From Viola odorata (taxonomy: Eukaryota > Streptophyta > Magnoliopsida > Malpighiales > Violaceae): DNA of 64,000 nt. The position numbers and the translations under genes are program-made. The stretch covers positions 59,795,179 through 59,859,178 of the forward strand of contig OY829545.1 in NCBI GenBank assembly GCA_963691705.1, written 5' to 3'. Positions 1-13,027 of the stretch are shown here, one piece after another. Numbering within the stretch: the first letter of the stretch is position 1; each line of letters opens with the position of its first letter. The notes beneath the pieces were generated by a model that was given only the letters and a program-made list of their open reading frames with translations, made no database searches and was not told the origin of the DNA.

Positions 1-268
1 TATCAAATAGTTCACAGATTTTTTCATTTAAGAGAATTTAATATCGCAAGAAAGTAATCAAACTCATTTAAGTTGGAGCTCAAATAAAAGTATGGTATTT
101 AATCAAACTGCAGGCACACGCCGATCATTTCTCTCTTTCATTCATCTACCCACAAAAATAACAGATAAATCCTCCATTGATGCATAGTAATGTAAAACAC
201 ATGCATGCATTATATATGAAACCTCTCCCTCCCTCAAACATTCACAGTGAGTAGACAGATGAAGTTAC

Positions 269-1259
269 CTTCGGTGAATAAGTCTGTGAGCGCTGCTTTT
301 AAGTCTCTTGTTTCTGCCGAAGCTTGAGGAGACTGGAAGAAACAAGGCAGTTTCACTTAAAAAGGACCTGAAATTGTAATCGAAATGAAAAGAAGCTCTT
401 ATTCTCTTAGAAAAGTTTGAAAACGCAGCAGCAAGACTAGTGCCTATAAGGACAAACAGAAATCTAACAAGTGAGAAATGAAGGTCTCATTCAGTCATTT
501 GGGGTGCAGGGATTAACTCTAATTTAACATCTTCTCTGTAATTTAGCTATAATTGGCACTGGCAGAAAAACCTGCATTTGCACTCACGTGGCGCAAAACG
601 AATGGGGAATTGCTGAACTGTCTTGAAAAAATTGCAATTATCTTACTGTAATTCAAAAGTAGTCAACATTGGAAGTTAATGCCTTTTGTTTTCTATAGAA
701 AATAAGTTCAAGTTTCCATTTAAAGCCTCTCTGGTTAAACATAACGCTTCGTTTCACATCGCTTTAGAAATCTAGCCGTTGTGCCTTAAGGATTGAGAGT
801 AGGGCTTAAGAAATATGAACTCCAAGAAGGTGAATACACATATCAATCATTAGAATAATGAGAGCTAGTGCTTCAAGACAAGGAATCATTACTAGTCATG
901 ATTTGGGTATAATTTCACTGCATTGAAAGCGAAATCAAGTAAAAAGACGTGTATGAAGGAAAAATAATCACATTTCTTGAATATGAGGAAATCATGGTGC
1001 ACTTTGATACCACTACCATTCTGACGGGGCATAACCGTGAGGATCTGTATTTGCCACATAAGTAATACTGGTTCAAAGAAATGTGGTTGGGTATCAGAAA
1101 AGAGAAGTTGATTCAATGAACAAATGTCCCAAAGGAAATTCAAAGAAAATGCCTTTATTATTGCCACTTTCATAAGAAACTTTCTTAGATGACTCGAGCA
1201 TAATATTATGTGCTAGAATCGAAAGGCAAAGGAACTTACCTCATCTTGCTAACGTCCAT
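269..1259 (-). other. Possible exons of an unidentified minus-strand gene leaving the left edge
   Basis: On the minus strand, 269-332 is an open stretch flanked by an acceptor-like CCAG and a donor GTAAC. It reads roughly SPQASAETRDLKAALTDLF in phase 0. A second candidate, 1240-1259, starts with ATG (MDVSKM) and ends at AG|GTAAGT. The phases of the two do not join directly, so at least one more exon would be needed. I do not recognise the protein. The rest of 1-3046 shows no coding signal that I trust and may be the 3' flank of the helicase. Confidence 0.2.
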
Positions 1260-3046
1260 TTCAGGTTGTTTGATGAATCTCGTATGTAATATGTTTGGAC
1301 ATTATGCAAGATTCCTTCTGTAATGTTATGAATGCCTCAAGCCGCAAGGTACGAGTGAAGAATCCTGCTCACAGTTTAAAGCAGTGGCACATGCACAGCG
1401 AAACATGCTTACAAGGAGCAGGTGAGATATATTTAGTTCTACAACTCAAGATTGAGAAGCATTGATGTGAGCCTTAAGGAATCCTTGTAAACTAATGAGC
1501 AGCTTATACTCGAGATTTTAAGATTTGGAAGACAGATGAACAAGCTGTTTGCAAGGACATGACCCAAAAAGGGATTACTTTGAGTTCAGTGAGGTCAGAA
1601 GACCATTGCATGGAGGAGTCAGATATTCGAGCCTTTCAGCTTCTGGATAGCCTTACAGAATCCTTTGAGGGTAATCCGATTCCGGCATATGATAAAACAA
1701 AGTTGTTTGAGTAAGGGACACCTGCACAAAAAAGATGAGAGCATTAGTTAGAAGATTTAACAAGAGGCCTATAGTAGTAGACGCTTTGCCTTGAAGATCA
1801 ACCTAGAATATATATCTTCACTAGAATATGCTGTTAATTTGGTCTTTGGAGCATAAAGCGTTGTCAATTCAAGCGCATTCACTCTCATTTTTCTTGTCCA
1901 AAAACAGAAGAAATTTCTTCCCCGTAACTTTAACAAGAAAAAATACAGATACATTCAAGATAATGAAGTTAAAAATATCATCAGAAGAGAAAGTAGCTCA
2001 CTCTTCTCTTCTATGGAGTCGAATTTGGAAGAGGCCAGACTCCAACAGCTCCACTTTTAGGGCCAACAAACACACCACATCTTAGAAGGATGCCAAGACT
2101 TAGCTCACTCTAATTTGTTTGTGAGAAAAAACTACAGTTTTCAAGGTTGCAGAGTTGAATGCAAGAGGGTCTTGAGTTGGTTACTTAAAGATATTTTTTC
2201 TTGTCCAATCTGTTTTTACTGTCAGTTTTTTTTATGGTCATAGTTTCTTGTCACTGCGTGTTTATTTTAAAAAGGTAACTAACTCGCTGTGGTTTTCGTA
2301 AAAATTGAAGGATATTCATTTTTTTGGGAACCATTTTTGGTAGAAATATAATAACTGCTTAAAGAAGTCCAATAACATGCTCGAACAAGATTAGTTTCGT
2401 GCCAGGAGGGAAGAGATGACACACAAGGAGATCGAAAGAAGAAGTGCAAGACAAGAACAAGGGACCTTGGCCATGAAATGCTGAAAATTTTATACTCAAT
2501 TTTAAGCTGTTTCCACGAGCAAATACAGCAGGTTATGCACTTCCTGTCTGCCTATATTTGCTGGTGACCATAATATTAAGAATCCAGTACAAAGGCATTT
2601 CCCATTTAACTAAGAAATTCAAGAGCAGAAAGGTGACAGATATTTCGTGCTTATAAAGATGAATAAACAAGACCAATGAATTCAACCAACGATACCTATG
2701 AACAATGAAACTAATAACAGCAATAGCATCGAAGAAGAAAATAATACACGACCACGATTAGCTGAAAGTCCACCTCCAAATCAACAGTTTCTTTACCTAA
2801 GACTCATGGGTTTTGAACATGTTAGGCCACATGATGGGAGTCTAAAGTAACAGAATGGCTGCTACGAAATGGCAATATGCCCAGGAGACACATCAGCGTC
2901 AAGACAATAAGGCAGGAGATAGAGCTAGGATATGCAGCAGTTTTCAGGTTGAATAAAAGTTGAACCTGGTCTTTTGCGATAATTGATCGATATTTTATCC
3001 CAGCCACACTAATGAGCAGCTCATATACCATTGCCTCCAGAAGGTA

Positions 3047-6000
3047 CTATCTCCGGATTCGGATCCCAGGGATATCTTTTAAACCCATTTTCAGAGCTGT
3101 TTTCCTGAAGAGGGAAGGAGGTTTCGGTAAACCTATTGACTCTGCAAATTGGTTGGCTAGCTCAACGAGTGTGGTTTTATCCCTTCCCGTTTCTCTGATT
3201 GAGTTATAATAGCCAAGCCATGCATGGTATGCAGCTTCTCTGATGCTGCTATCAATCTTTGACATTGAATCCTCCACCTGCACAATTAATGTCCCGAAGT
3301 TACACACAAGAAAACTCAACAATGATTGTGCAACTACAAAACAGAGACGTGAAACCACTAACCTAATAAAAGACTAGCAAGCTAGCAAGTAGCAAATAGA
3401 CAAAGTTTTATCAATTCAACTGGCATTCACTCTTATTTTTCTTGGCCAAAAACAGAAGAAATTTCTACCCAGCAACACAGGAAAAACCACACCACATTTA
3501 AGACGGTGAATATCATAAAAGAAAAGAGCTGACCTTCTCTGAACCAGTTTGGCAATGGTACTCAGTTTGTTTACTTTTCTTTTGGTTTCTACTAGTTTCT
3601 AAGAGATCAGAAAAAATCACCAAAATAGACACCTAGATTTGCATGGTTGTAACGAATAATGATGTGGCATATGAGTAAGTTTGCTAACCTCTAAGAATCA
3701 TGACACTAAATCATCCTCAACAGTGATTCTGCAACTACAAACAGAGACATGAAACCACCAACCTAAAAGACTAGCAAATACACATATTTCAAGACAGGCA
3801 TTATAACTAGAATATTCATTGAATTGCATTACAAGTTCCCTGTACTCTGACTACTATGGTGATAGCATGCAAGCTTGCCCTGATTAAGTAAGCAGGTGAT
3901 CTAATAGCTCTCTGTGCAATGCCTCTAATTTGAAAGGATCAGAACAATGTGGAAAGCTCCTTGAACTTCTATAAGTTAATTTTCAATACTACATTCCCCT
4001 TGTATACTTCATTATGACATTCCTACAAGAATCATTCAGAATCCAGTTTAAAGACAGATACAATAATGCAATTGCTAGAAATGCACCGTAAGTTTAGTTT
4101 CTGGATCCACATTAGGCGGTGGAAATTTCTCAAGGGGGAGATCTTGCAACTCATCCAGGAAATACTTTTCCCATGGTGCAATCAACAAGATCCCTTCTCC
4201 ATCTTTCCCTTCACGCCCTGTTCTTCCAAGGTGATGTATGTATTGTTCTCTGTCAGAAGGAACACCCACCTGGTCACAGTTAAAATTGGATGATCAACAG
4301 CAATACAAAATATGATAAGCACAAGAATTAAGATCAGGGGAAATACTTCTTATATTAGTAACCATTGCAAATTTCTTCCACAATCAACATCAAATGACAC
4401 AATGAATTGTTCTGTAAGATGGCCAGTTGATTTTCTACGCATCAAATGTTTTCAAGCTCCATATCAAAACATGTTAAATAACTTTGTGAGCTGATAAGTG
4501 TCACCCATCTTAAAATATAAGCAATAATAGAGATGTTGAAAGGTTATTTTAATGGTACTGCTGATGCTAAATATAGTACATTTCAACAAATCAAATGTGA
4601 TTATCTATTCCACATCTTATACGTGCAGGAGTCCACTTTCTTTCTCACAATTCACTAGGTACCTGAATGACCAATGTAACATCAGGGTAATTCATGCCAC
4701 GAGCAGAAACATCAGATGTAACCAGAATCAAGCGTTTAGACTCCTTAAATTCATCAGAGACACGAGTACGATGAAGTTGAGGTTTCCTAGAATGAATCTC
4801 CCTCACATTCATCTTCATTCCCCGCATAAGTTGATACATGAGTGATGTAACCATCCCCGTTGAACAGAAAACAATGACCTGAGAGAGTCGGGCATCCAAT
4901 CCTCAGAATCAGAAGTACCAAATAAATAAGTCCATAAACTACAGCATGACATCTAACCTTGTAATCAGGCACTTGTTGAGTGTGCTCCTTCAGAAGATGG
5001 TGCACCACTTGAAAATGCAACTCATGAGGAAAAATGAGAAAAGACTGCTTAACCTACATATTTGACAAAGAGCATGATCTCAAATTTTGTCCTAGGTTTG
5101 AAACAAATCTATTAACATCATTTAACCCATGTCTAAAATTAAAATTTCTAGCATAACACAAACTATGAAAGTGATGCATTTAATGTTGCTGAAATTCATA
5201 TTTAAAAGCACAACTGTCATTTCAACTGTAGAAAAAATGTACAGAAAGAAAGCTACTAGCAATTCCCAATCGAAAGTTCTTGAATAGAAGTTGCAATAAT
5301 TTGCAATGTACCTTAACAGGAGTTTCAACACAACCCATTCCCACTGTGTCAATAAAAGTATGTTCTTTCATTAATACAAGTTGACAAATACGGCGAACCT
5401 ACAGATGCATAACCAAAAACATTAAATCTCAAGTGGAACGATGAGCAAACAATAACCAGCATTTAAACCATCAATGAAGACGTGTGAGGAAATTTTACCT
5501 CTTTCGGAATCGTTGCAGAAAAAAGCAAGGACTGCCTCTGACGGGGGAGACAATCTACAATTTTCTCCATGTCCTTTCGGAATCCTAGATCTAGTAAGTG
5601 GTCAGCTTCATCAAGTATCAACATCTTTAACCCCATCAAATGCACAGTTATACCACCTCTATTCTCGATGTGATCCAGCAATCGACCAGGAGTTGCAACA
5701 ATTATCTGGAATAATATGCAATGCAACAGGGAAATGATTGTCTTCCATCATACAACGTTGATGTCATAAACAAGAATGGAATTTTTATCTTTTACATATG
5801 AGAATTATAGATACCTTTCCCCAACCCTAACAATCACATACCAGTTAGAAAAGAAAATCATGAGTCAAAATAGACAAGAAATACCACATAGGCGAACCTG
5901 ACAAGGATCTGATTCAAGACGTTTCTGGTCAACTTTGAAGCGTGTACCTCCAACCAGTGTTTGCACCCCTATTCCAATGTGGTGCTTCAGCAAAGCATTA

Positions 6001-8148
6001 GCTTCTGCAGCTATTTGACTGGCTAGTTCTCTAGTGGGGCAGAGAATAAGAACATATACCGGAGGGACTCGTGCATTGACTTTGCTACTTGTTGCCTTCA
6101 AAACTGTTTCAATTGCAGGAAGCTGTTTGTGTTCAGTAACAACATCAAAAAAGAACCTTAAATACCAAGATTAGTTCAGAAAAGTGCCAAAGGAGTCATA
6201 ATGTACCAAGAAAGCTGCACTTTTGCCTGTGCCAGTTTTGGCTTTGACCAAAGCATCCTTGCCTGCACCAAATTGATTTAAAAATTGAATTGAAATAAGA
6301 ATGTCATCATCATAACATCAAACCACTCATATTGCTCAGAAAACCACTTTTGAATCATATATGAGAATATTATAGAAGAGTAGTGCACCATGGAACAAGT
6401 GCCATCTCCTCCAACCTTAACAGGATCCTTAACTATGTCTCAACAAGTCAGATGCATAAACAGCAAAGATGCCTCACAGCCTTACTGTCCCCCCTTGTAC
6501 ACTTAATATTTGTCCACCTTAACATGGGGTCCTTACCCATGTCTCAGCAAGTCAGATGCACAAATAGTACGGTTCCTTGCAGCCTTATTCTTTCCCCCTC
6601 ATTGAATAATTTCTGTTCTTTTTCTTATAATACCATAAAACACATGAATCTGAAATGAAAATTGAAAATGGCTACATACCCTCAAGACAAACAGACAGAG
6701 TAGCCTCCTGCACCATAGTCATTCGAACATAGGCTGCTGCTGTAAGTACCTTAATAGTCAATGGAGATATACCGGACTCGTCAAATCTGGACAAAATACA
6801 CCACAAAATTACCAACAGAAAATAAAATCATAACAACACAAAAAATAGAATTGAAAACGCTACTTTCAAAACAGAGAAATAGCACATATAAGCAAATCTA
6901 AAAAAGTCATAATTACAACACAAAGAGAGACTTTTAACCTTTTCTCACTGAGAATTGATTCCTCCCGATCCTTAACACTCTTCTCCTCTTTATTCTTGCC
7001 GAGCTCCTTCTTCCTCTTCTCAAGCTCATACCTAATAGACTCCACCTCCTTTGCAAAACCACCCCCCTCCTTCTGAACTGCCTGTAATGGCACTCTTTTT
7101 GTTATCTTCCTATCATACTTCCCCAATGCAGCGCTACTCCCTATCTCCCTCACACCCCTTCCACTCCCACTGCCCCTTTCCTCCTCATTCTCCCCCTCCC
7201 CTTGATCATCATCATCATCACTACCCCCATGCTTCTGAATCCTCCAACTTTTTTGATCAAACAACCTTCGACCCTTCATATACTCAGTCACATTCTTTGA
7301 ATTGCTGACACTGTCACTCTTATTCACCAATCGTTTCACTAAGCCACCACCAAAACCATAGCTCTCGTCTTCATCATCAATCCCCGAAGAGCTCTCATTC
7401 CTTTTATGTACTAGTGGTTTTTGTGTAGCATTACTCCCAATAGAAGTCAGTTTCATGTGAAAGTTTGCATCTCTCCTCAACAAACCATAATCCTCATCGT
7501 CATCACTGGACGAACTCTCGTTCCTCCTGAACTTTCTCACTTTCTGCTCAGAAATCCGACCTAATGAACCACCTTTTGGGCGAAAACCCACTCCTCTTCC
7601 GGTAGAAAACTCCCTAAATTTCCGCAAGTCATAACTCTTATCGTCCTTCCTCGATGCATTGCCACCACTTCCTAGCACCAGTTTCCTCAGATCAATAGGT
7701 GAACTGATCGAACCTGGCTGATGACTAACCCACCTGAACCAGACCATTCATCGGATACTAAAGGCCCATCCTTATCATTCCATAAATCTTCAGCTCCTTC
7801 CTTCATGAACCGATCGGCCAAGGCTTTGACATGTTCCTTGGGACTCATAGGGGTGTACTTGATGGTGTTATGATCCGGGTCTTCATCCGGGTCAAGTTGG
7901 CCCGAACCTGCGAGTTGGGAGCGAATTTGAGTGCGGATTCGGGATTGGTATAGCTGTTTTTCCTGATCAAGGAGGCGGCTTTCTTTCTCTTTGGCTTTTT
8001 TCTCGTGGAGGCGCTTCCACTGCCACTTGTTTAGGCCGCCGGGGAATGTTCGCGGGCCTCCACCCATGGAGCGAGTGAAGATTTTGTGGGCCTGGACAAG
8101 CTCCGGCATACATTTGGAGCGGTAGAGGAAGAAGAAAGATGAGTACAT
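3047..8148 (-). CDS. RH48: DEAD-box ATP-dependent RNA helicase, RH48-like
   Basis: ATP-dependent RNA helicase of the plant RH48/RH33 type, presumably acting in RNA processing. Ten exons with GT-AG borders: 8148-6939, 6786-6680, 6262-6207, 6122-5898, 5705-5499, 5398-5312, 5047-4958, 4878-4663, 4269-4087, 3277-3047. Visible motifs in order: Q motif (MVQEATL), motif I AKTGTGKS, PTRELA, TPGR, DEAD, SAT, VIVFCSTG, TSDVSARG and HLGRTGR. The C-terminal block AAYHAWLGYYNS is typical of this subfamily, as is the N-terminal GGGPRTFPGGLNKWQWKR. The start is the ATG giving MYSS, about 28 residues before that block; family members begin in a similar way. The acidic/serine-rich linker (residues about 150-400) is low complexity. 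Oddity: exon 1 changes frame between 7747 and 7687. The exon lengths sum to 2612, one base short of 871 codons. One extra base in the CCC at 7729-7731 would restore the frame. Either an assembly error or a real lesion. Confidence 0.85.
3318..3778. repeat. Short duplication within the last helicase intron
   Basis: About 61 bases at 3318-3380 recur with a few changes at 3718-3778 (both contain GTGAAACCAC followed by AACCTAA and GACTAGCAA). They lie inside the intron between the last two helicase exons. A separate stretch of about 60 bases at 3410-3470 resembles 1859-1925 in the 3' flank. This suggests local segmental copying around the 3' end of the gene. Confidence 0.6.
6411..6600. repeat. Tandem duplication in the second helicase intron
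   Basis: Bases 6411-6497 and 6514-6600 are two imperfect copies of an 87-base segment. Both contain ATGTCTCA, CAAGTCAGATGCA, CAGCCTTA and a CCCCC tract. The duplication sits between exons 2 and 3, with no effect on the coding frame. Confidence 0.6.
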
Positions 8149-8434
8149 GATTAGTGGTGAGCAAAACGACACTGGACCCAGCAATCACCCCAATCACCAC
8201 ACCCGTTAGCCCGCAGTGGCGGAGCCTGCCCTTGATGCTTGGGGCGGAGGCGAGAAAAAAAAAATTTACCTGTAAAATATGAACATTCTCGTCAATAATT
8301 ATTATAGTGATAAATTTAATATGTATTATGTATAATTAATTAAATTACCTGAATTGTGTCTGACGCTCTTTTACATCAACAAATTCATCTAAACTGAAAG
8401 TCTCGACAATTTTTTTCCAAAATAAACCACCAAA

Positions 8435-8562
8435 TTATCTGCAAGTTCCACGAAAATCTTTTGCGCCTTTGCTACCCTTAACTTGGGCCCTCCTACAAGA
8501 ACATGCTTCACTGCTTTGTTTAGGAATTGAGCTGCTGCTTCTACAGCTGCTTCCAATTCTAA
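8435..8562 (-). pseudogene. PDC: Pyruvate decarboxylase fragment
   Basis: The minus strand reads LEAAVEAAAQFLNKAVKHV, then LVGGPKLRVAKA and FVELAD. This is the linker between the N-terminal and central domains of plant pyruvate decarboxylase, which converts pyruvate to acetaldehyde in the cytosol. Only about 43 residues remain, without the thiamine-diphosphate-binding or catalytic parts and without flanking exons, so it is a non-functional scrap. It lies 300 bases upstream of the helicase start and was probably carried here by a transposon, but I cannot define the ends of a carrier. Confidence 0.7.
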
Positions 8563-8599
8563 ACTATTGCTTATACTGCATGAAAGCAGATGGAACAAC

Positions 8600-9860
8600 T
8601 TTAAACACGGATCAAAAGAACCAAGCCTTTGTAACTTGCTATATAACTAGTAAAGGATAATTAAATTTCAAAATTTCAATGACACCAAACGGGCAAATAA
8701 TTACAAAGTAATCACAATTTCAATTTCAAATATTGGCAACATGAACTTACCAACCCAATAATGTGAGGGACGTGTGATGTTGAAAAGAAAATGTGAGTAT
8801 GATGATTTAAGCAAATTTTACTTCCCCTCCTTTCTTGTATAGATAGGCGAATAAAATAACATTTTCAAAGAAAAATAAGTCCTATTAGTAGGAGCATCCT
8901 TTCAATCTGATGTGAAACAGCAAAAGGAAGGTGCCAAATAAATTGAAGGAAAATTAATTTAAGCATCACAAACTCCTCTGTGCCTCATCAGTGATACCAG
9001 TACAGTAATACATAACTCAATTAATAGGCAGTATGCAATATGTAAAATAGGAATATAACACACACAAAAAAACTGAGCCATAGAGTTCTACATATTTGTC
9101 AAGCCAGTGCCTGGACTGACCTACAACTGGCATGCTAATGACTAAAGAAAAATTTGGATATCCAGACAATTGAAACCGAGATTTTACATGAAGCTAGAAA
9201 GATGGCAGGTTGATAGACAATATTAACTTTATACTTCCAAAAATCCAGAAAGAATGAAATGAGCTTTAAAATTGATTATTAATTAATTAGGTTTGTCTTT
9301 ACTCTTCATTTTGATTGAATTTTTATTTGCCCCATTTAATTTTTTTGCTTGTCAGCTTGGTGCAAGCCTGCTCCTGACATAACATGCAAGTCTGATCTCA
9401 ACTGGTCATGCATCAACATTTCATATAAGTAAATATCCCAATCAAGGTTTAGTTTCAGCAGGAAATGATTTTCAAACCTATCTTTACAGGATATCTATTC
9501 TCTTTTAATTCAAACATGATGGGAATTGAAAAAATTCATTGCACAGTCGGGAACAAGATGCAAAGCTTTCCGACATCGGAGATGGATTAAGGGTACGATG
9601 ATAGGATTTCAAACTTCATGCCTCCACTGAATCCAACTTCACTGCATTACCAAAAACATACATCAGAGGCAGCAACAAGGACAAGTTGAAAATTAATCCC
9701 AAATTCACTGCATTACCAAAAACATACAATCTCTACACATGTAGTTAACGGCAATCATGGAGTTCACTCTATACATGTTCCCAATTTGATTGCATAAATT
9801 ACACCCAGCATCATGTGAACTCTCCCTCCCTTTATAGCAATTACAGTCATAAAAAAACAG
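8600..9860. other. AT-rich intergenic DNA without a recognised feature
   Basis: No open frame, splice pattern or terminal repeat that I can support in this stretch. A short phrase containing CACTGCATTACCAAAAACATAC occurs twice near 9643 and 9707, which is only a local echo. Confidence 0.5.
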
Positions 9861-9867
9861 CATTTAA

Positions 9868-10410
9868 AAACAGAAACACAACCACGAAAATCAAATTAAA
9901 ACAGCCACACAATTAACAGAAAAACAGCCACACAATTATCCCATTTTCAGCACAAAATTAACCCAGAAACAGCCATAAAATTGAAGCTAAAATACAGCAA
10001 AATCACGCACAGAATGGGCAGCAAAATCAATCAGAAATTGGCAGTAAATCAAGCAAAAATTGGCAGCAAATGAAGCCAAAATCAACCCAAAAATTAAACA
10101 CAAAATCAATCCAAAAATCAACAATAACAGTCATAAAACCAGCCACACAATCAAACTAAAACGGCCACACAATTATTCCATTTTCAGCCACGAAATTAAC
10201 CCAGAAATAGCCATAAAACTGAAGCCAAAATACAGAAAAATCAAGCACCAAATCCGCAGCAAAAACAAGTAGAAATTGGCGGCAATATCAAGCAGGAATT
10301 GGCAGCAAAATCAAGCACAGAATCTGCAGCAATATCAAGCACGGAATTGGCAGCAAATCAAGCCAAAATCAACCCAAAAATTAAACATAAAATCAATCCA
10401 AACTTTTTAC
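9868..10410. repeat. Tandem duplication, about 270-bp unit, A-rich
   Basis: Two imperfect copies, about 9868-10112 and 10130-10410. Each runs through AGCCACACAATTA, CCATTTTCAGC, TTAACCCAGAAA, AGCCATAAAA and TTGGCAGCAAA, and ends in AACCCAAAAATTAAACA. The second copy has extra short GGCAGCAAAATCAAGCA units. Open frames over this repeat are glutamine/asparagine-rich by composition only and are not called as genes. Confidence 0.65.
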
Positions 10411-10512
10411 CAACAATTAAACCCAACATTTAGTCCCACAAAATCAACATCAGCCACACAGATAAATCAGAAAAAAATAATAGAAAAGGAAGGAGAAAGG
10501 AAAGAGAGAGCT

Positions 10513-10561
10513 CCCCTCTCCGCGTCGTCGGTACGAGACCGATACGCGACTCGGAGAGGGG
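10513..10561. repeat. 49-base inverted repeat (strong hairpin)
   Basis: Outer arms CCCCTCTCCGCGTCG and CGACTCGGAGAGGGG pair at 14 of 15 positions. An inner TCGGT/ACCGA pair flanks a 5-base loop. It is GC-rich in an AT-rich setting, within a purine-rich stretch that could be a gene leader. No poly-T follows it on either strand, so its role is unknown. Confidence 0.7.
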
Positions 10562-10929
10562 AACAAACCCAGGAGCTCGCCGGAGGTCCAAAAATGAGAG
10601 AAGGAAAAGATAATCGAAAGGAAAACAGAGAAGGATAAAAGGAATTACTGTTGGTGTTGCTTGTGTTGACGAAAATGGGTCAGGAGAGCGACCGGAAATG
10701 AAGAGAACAGCAGCGGCGACGGAGGTGAGGAGCGATTGGAGGTGAGGCGATGTGCAATTGGATGAGTTAGGCTTTCAAAGATTGTAATTTGAGAAGAGGA
10801 ACGACAGGAGGGAGAAGAGTAAAGATTGGAGTGACATGTCATTAAGTTGGAGGGGCAATTTTGTAATTTAATGAGTCGGCAGTTTGGGTAGGCAGTTTGG
10901 GTGTGGTTTTTAGCATTACTCATATTCGC

Positions 10930-12760
10930 TGGTGAAGGGAAGGAAGGGAAACGAAACGAGAGGGGCAGAGTATTTTGACTTGTACCACTTGTTACTTGTT
11001 AGACAAATCGCAAACGAGAGGAGAACGAAGGTGGGGCCCGCGGCTGGCTCGCTACCCTTTTCCACTTTTTCGGAGTATAACTTTGGTCCAACCGGAGGAT
11101 TAAGGAGGTTGAGGTTGAGTTTGGTTTGGATTATATGCTCACTTTCCCAACTAATAGTTTTATTCCACGCCTAATTTTTTTTACATAATCCAAATTAATT
11201 AATTAATTATTTTTTTTATACGTATTAAAAAATTATATAAAATTAAAAAATAGTAATGGTGAATAAGTAATTAAAATAAATAAATAATACTATAATATAA
11301 AAACCAAAAAATATGGAAATATTAAAACTGTAGAAAAAGTTTAAAATCCATGACAATAAAATAATAAAAAAATAATTTTAATTCATTGAAATTTCACTAA
11401 CAACTTTACCTTATGTGAGTTTCTAATATCTAGGCAGAGAGAAAACCCTAAAACTTCATTCAATTTTCGGGGCTTGATCTGAAAAAAAATATTGGAACTA
11501 ATTAATAGTGGTAAGTTTGAGCCCGAGATCTTAGAGCCAATCAAATCATTTTCAACCAACTCAACTCTGCACCCTTTAATATAAAAAAAACTCATATTTT
11601 TGGAAATATTTTAGAAATTAAGATAAAAAAACTTATCTAATTCTTAAAATAAATAAACATACATTATCCCTCCAAAATCTAAAGAATGTCAAATTTGAAG
11701 AAAAAAGTGTGCTTTCAAATTATTGTTCAATTTTATTTTTCAAGGTAGCAATTAAAATTTGTTCTTAATTATTCTATAAAATTTAAATTTCTCTACTACT
11801 AGTAGCATTAATAGCTATTTTTTGGAACCAATTATTTCAAGGCAACTGTATTTTTATTGGATAATTTCATGACGATGATTATGGACTAATTGGGCATAAA
11901 AAGATTGGATATAGTATAAACAAGAATGCATTTTTACTTTGACTCCAAGTTCTGATTTCTGGGTTGAGTGGAGAGAAAGAAGTAGTAAGTTAGTAACTAT
12001 TTGTATTTGAGATTAGGTAGAAAAAAAGGAATTAGGTTAGTAAAGGTTGTAAAATAAGATGAATAGAACTATTCTGACTTTGTGAGAGAGAAAATATAGA
12101 AGAATAATCCTGTTTCGGTCGCGAGTATAGTAAAGGCATGTTTGAGCTTGGTAGAAGTAACAAATTTAAAAAATTTACCAAATGTATTTTTAGCTATTAT
12201 ATTAGTCGTGATAGAAATTTGTTTGGGATTGCTTCCCAAATATACCATAAAATGACTAAATGGTTGATTTTGATCAGATTTTTCTAGTTTTGGACTAACT
12301 TTGATAAGGTTTTTAACTGTTGTCGAAATTGAAGGTTAGTTCGGATTTGACCGCAGTTTATTAAACAATCTTTTCAAATGCTTGCATGCAATCGATTTTG
12401 TTTCATTGATCACTGCCCCAACACGATGAACTATTTGAGGAAGAATTATTATGTAGTTTTCTCAGAAGTCGACAAAAGAGAGAAAAAATACCAAGAATGA
12501 GAGACAAATGCACAACTTTTTATTTTTATTTTTTTCCAATGGAAAATTTCAAACTAACAAGTTGTTTGACTTTCCAGTCCTTTTCCACGTCCCCACTCAC
12601 TAGGCACTAGCAGCAAGTAGCAAGTGTAGCAAACCAATCTTTTGAATTATCAAATTCAAACGGCTACTTGACATAACCGTCAGTTTGATTCAATAATCTA
12701 ACTTCTTTTTATTTTTGCGTACAGATTGAGCACTCAACTCCAATGTGGTCAAACAATACT
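10930..12760. other. AT-rich intergenic stretch
   Basis: Long A/T homopolymers and no coding signal. I see no RNA gene or complete transposon. The next feature is the MITE at 12765. Confidence 0.5.
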
Positions 12761-12764
12761 CAAA

Positions 12765-13027
12765 TACTCCCTCCGGACATAATTAACTGTCATTTTAGAA
12801 TAGTAAAAATTTGTAGCACAATAATTTTTAATTTTATTTTATTCCAAATTATTTCATTTTTACTCTTAATTTCCACTCAAATTACCACACCATTATCAAA
12901 TTGGATTGATTCATAAAAAAAAATAGTCATTTGCACAAAATATATATTTCGAAATGCATAAAATGACAAGTATTATGAACAGTAAAAATTAGTAAAAGAG
13001 TGACAATTATTTGTGTCCGGGGGAGTA
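12765..13027. mobile_element. Stowaway-like MITE with TA target duplication
   Basis: The element starts TA|CTCCCTCCGGACA and ends TGTCCGGGGGAG|TA, so the inverted ends match the CTCCCTCCGTCC signature of Stowaway (Tc1/mariner) MITEs. The inner continuation TAATTAACTGTCA pairs with TGACAATTATT. It is about 260 bp long, AT-rich and non-coding. Confidence 0.85.

Noticed and set aside
892..1173. 93-codon minus frame
   Set aside because: No domain, no splice-like borders, Phe/His-rich chance frame in AT-rich DNA.
7051..7308. Plus-strand His/Pro/Ser-rich frame
   Set aside because: Antisense of the low-complexity acidic linker of the helicase.
8214..8260. Possible transposon end with CAGTGGCGGAGCC next to the pyruvate decarboxylase scrap
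   Set aside because: Such starts occur in plant DNA transposons, but I found no matching inverted end or TSD.
10276..10638. 120-codon Gln/Asn-rich frame
   Set aside because: It is the translation of a tandem repeat followed by the hairpin and purine-rich DNA; no protein-like pattern.
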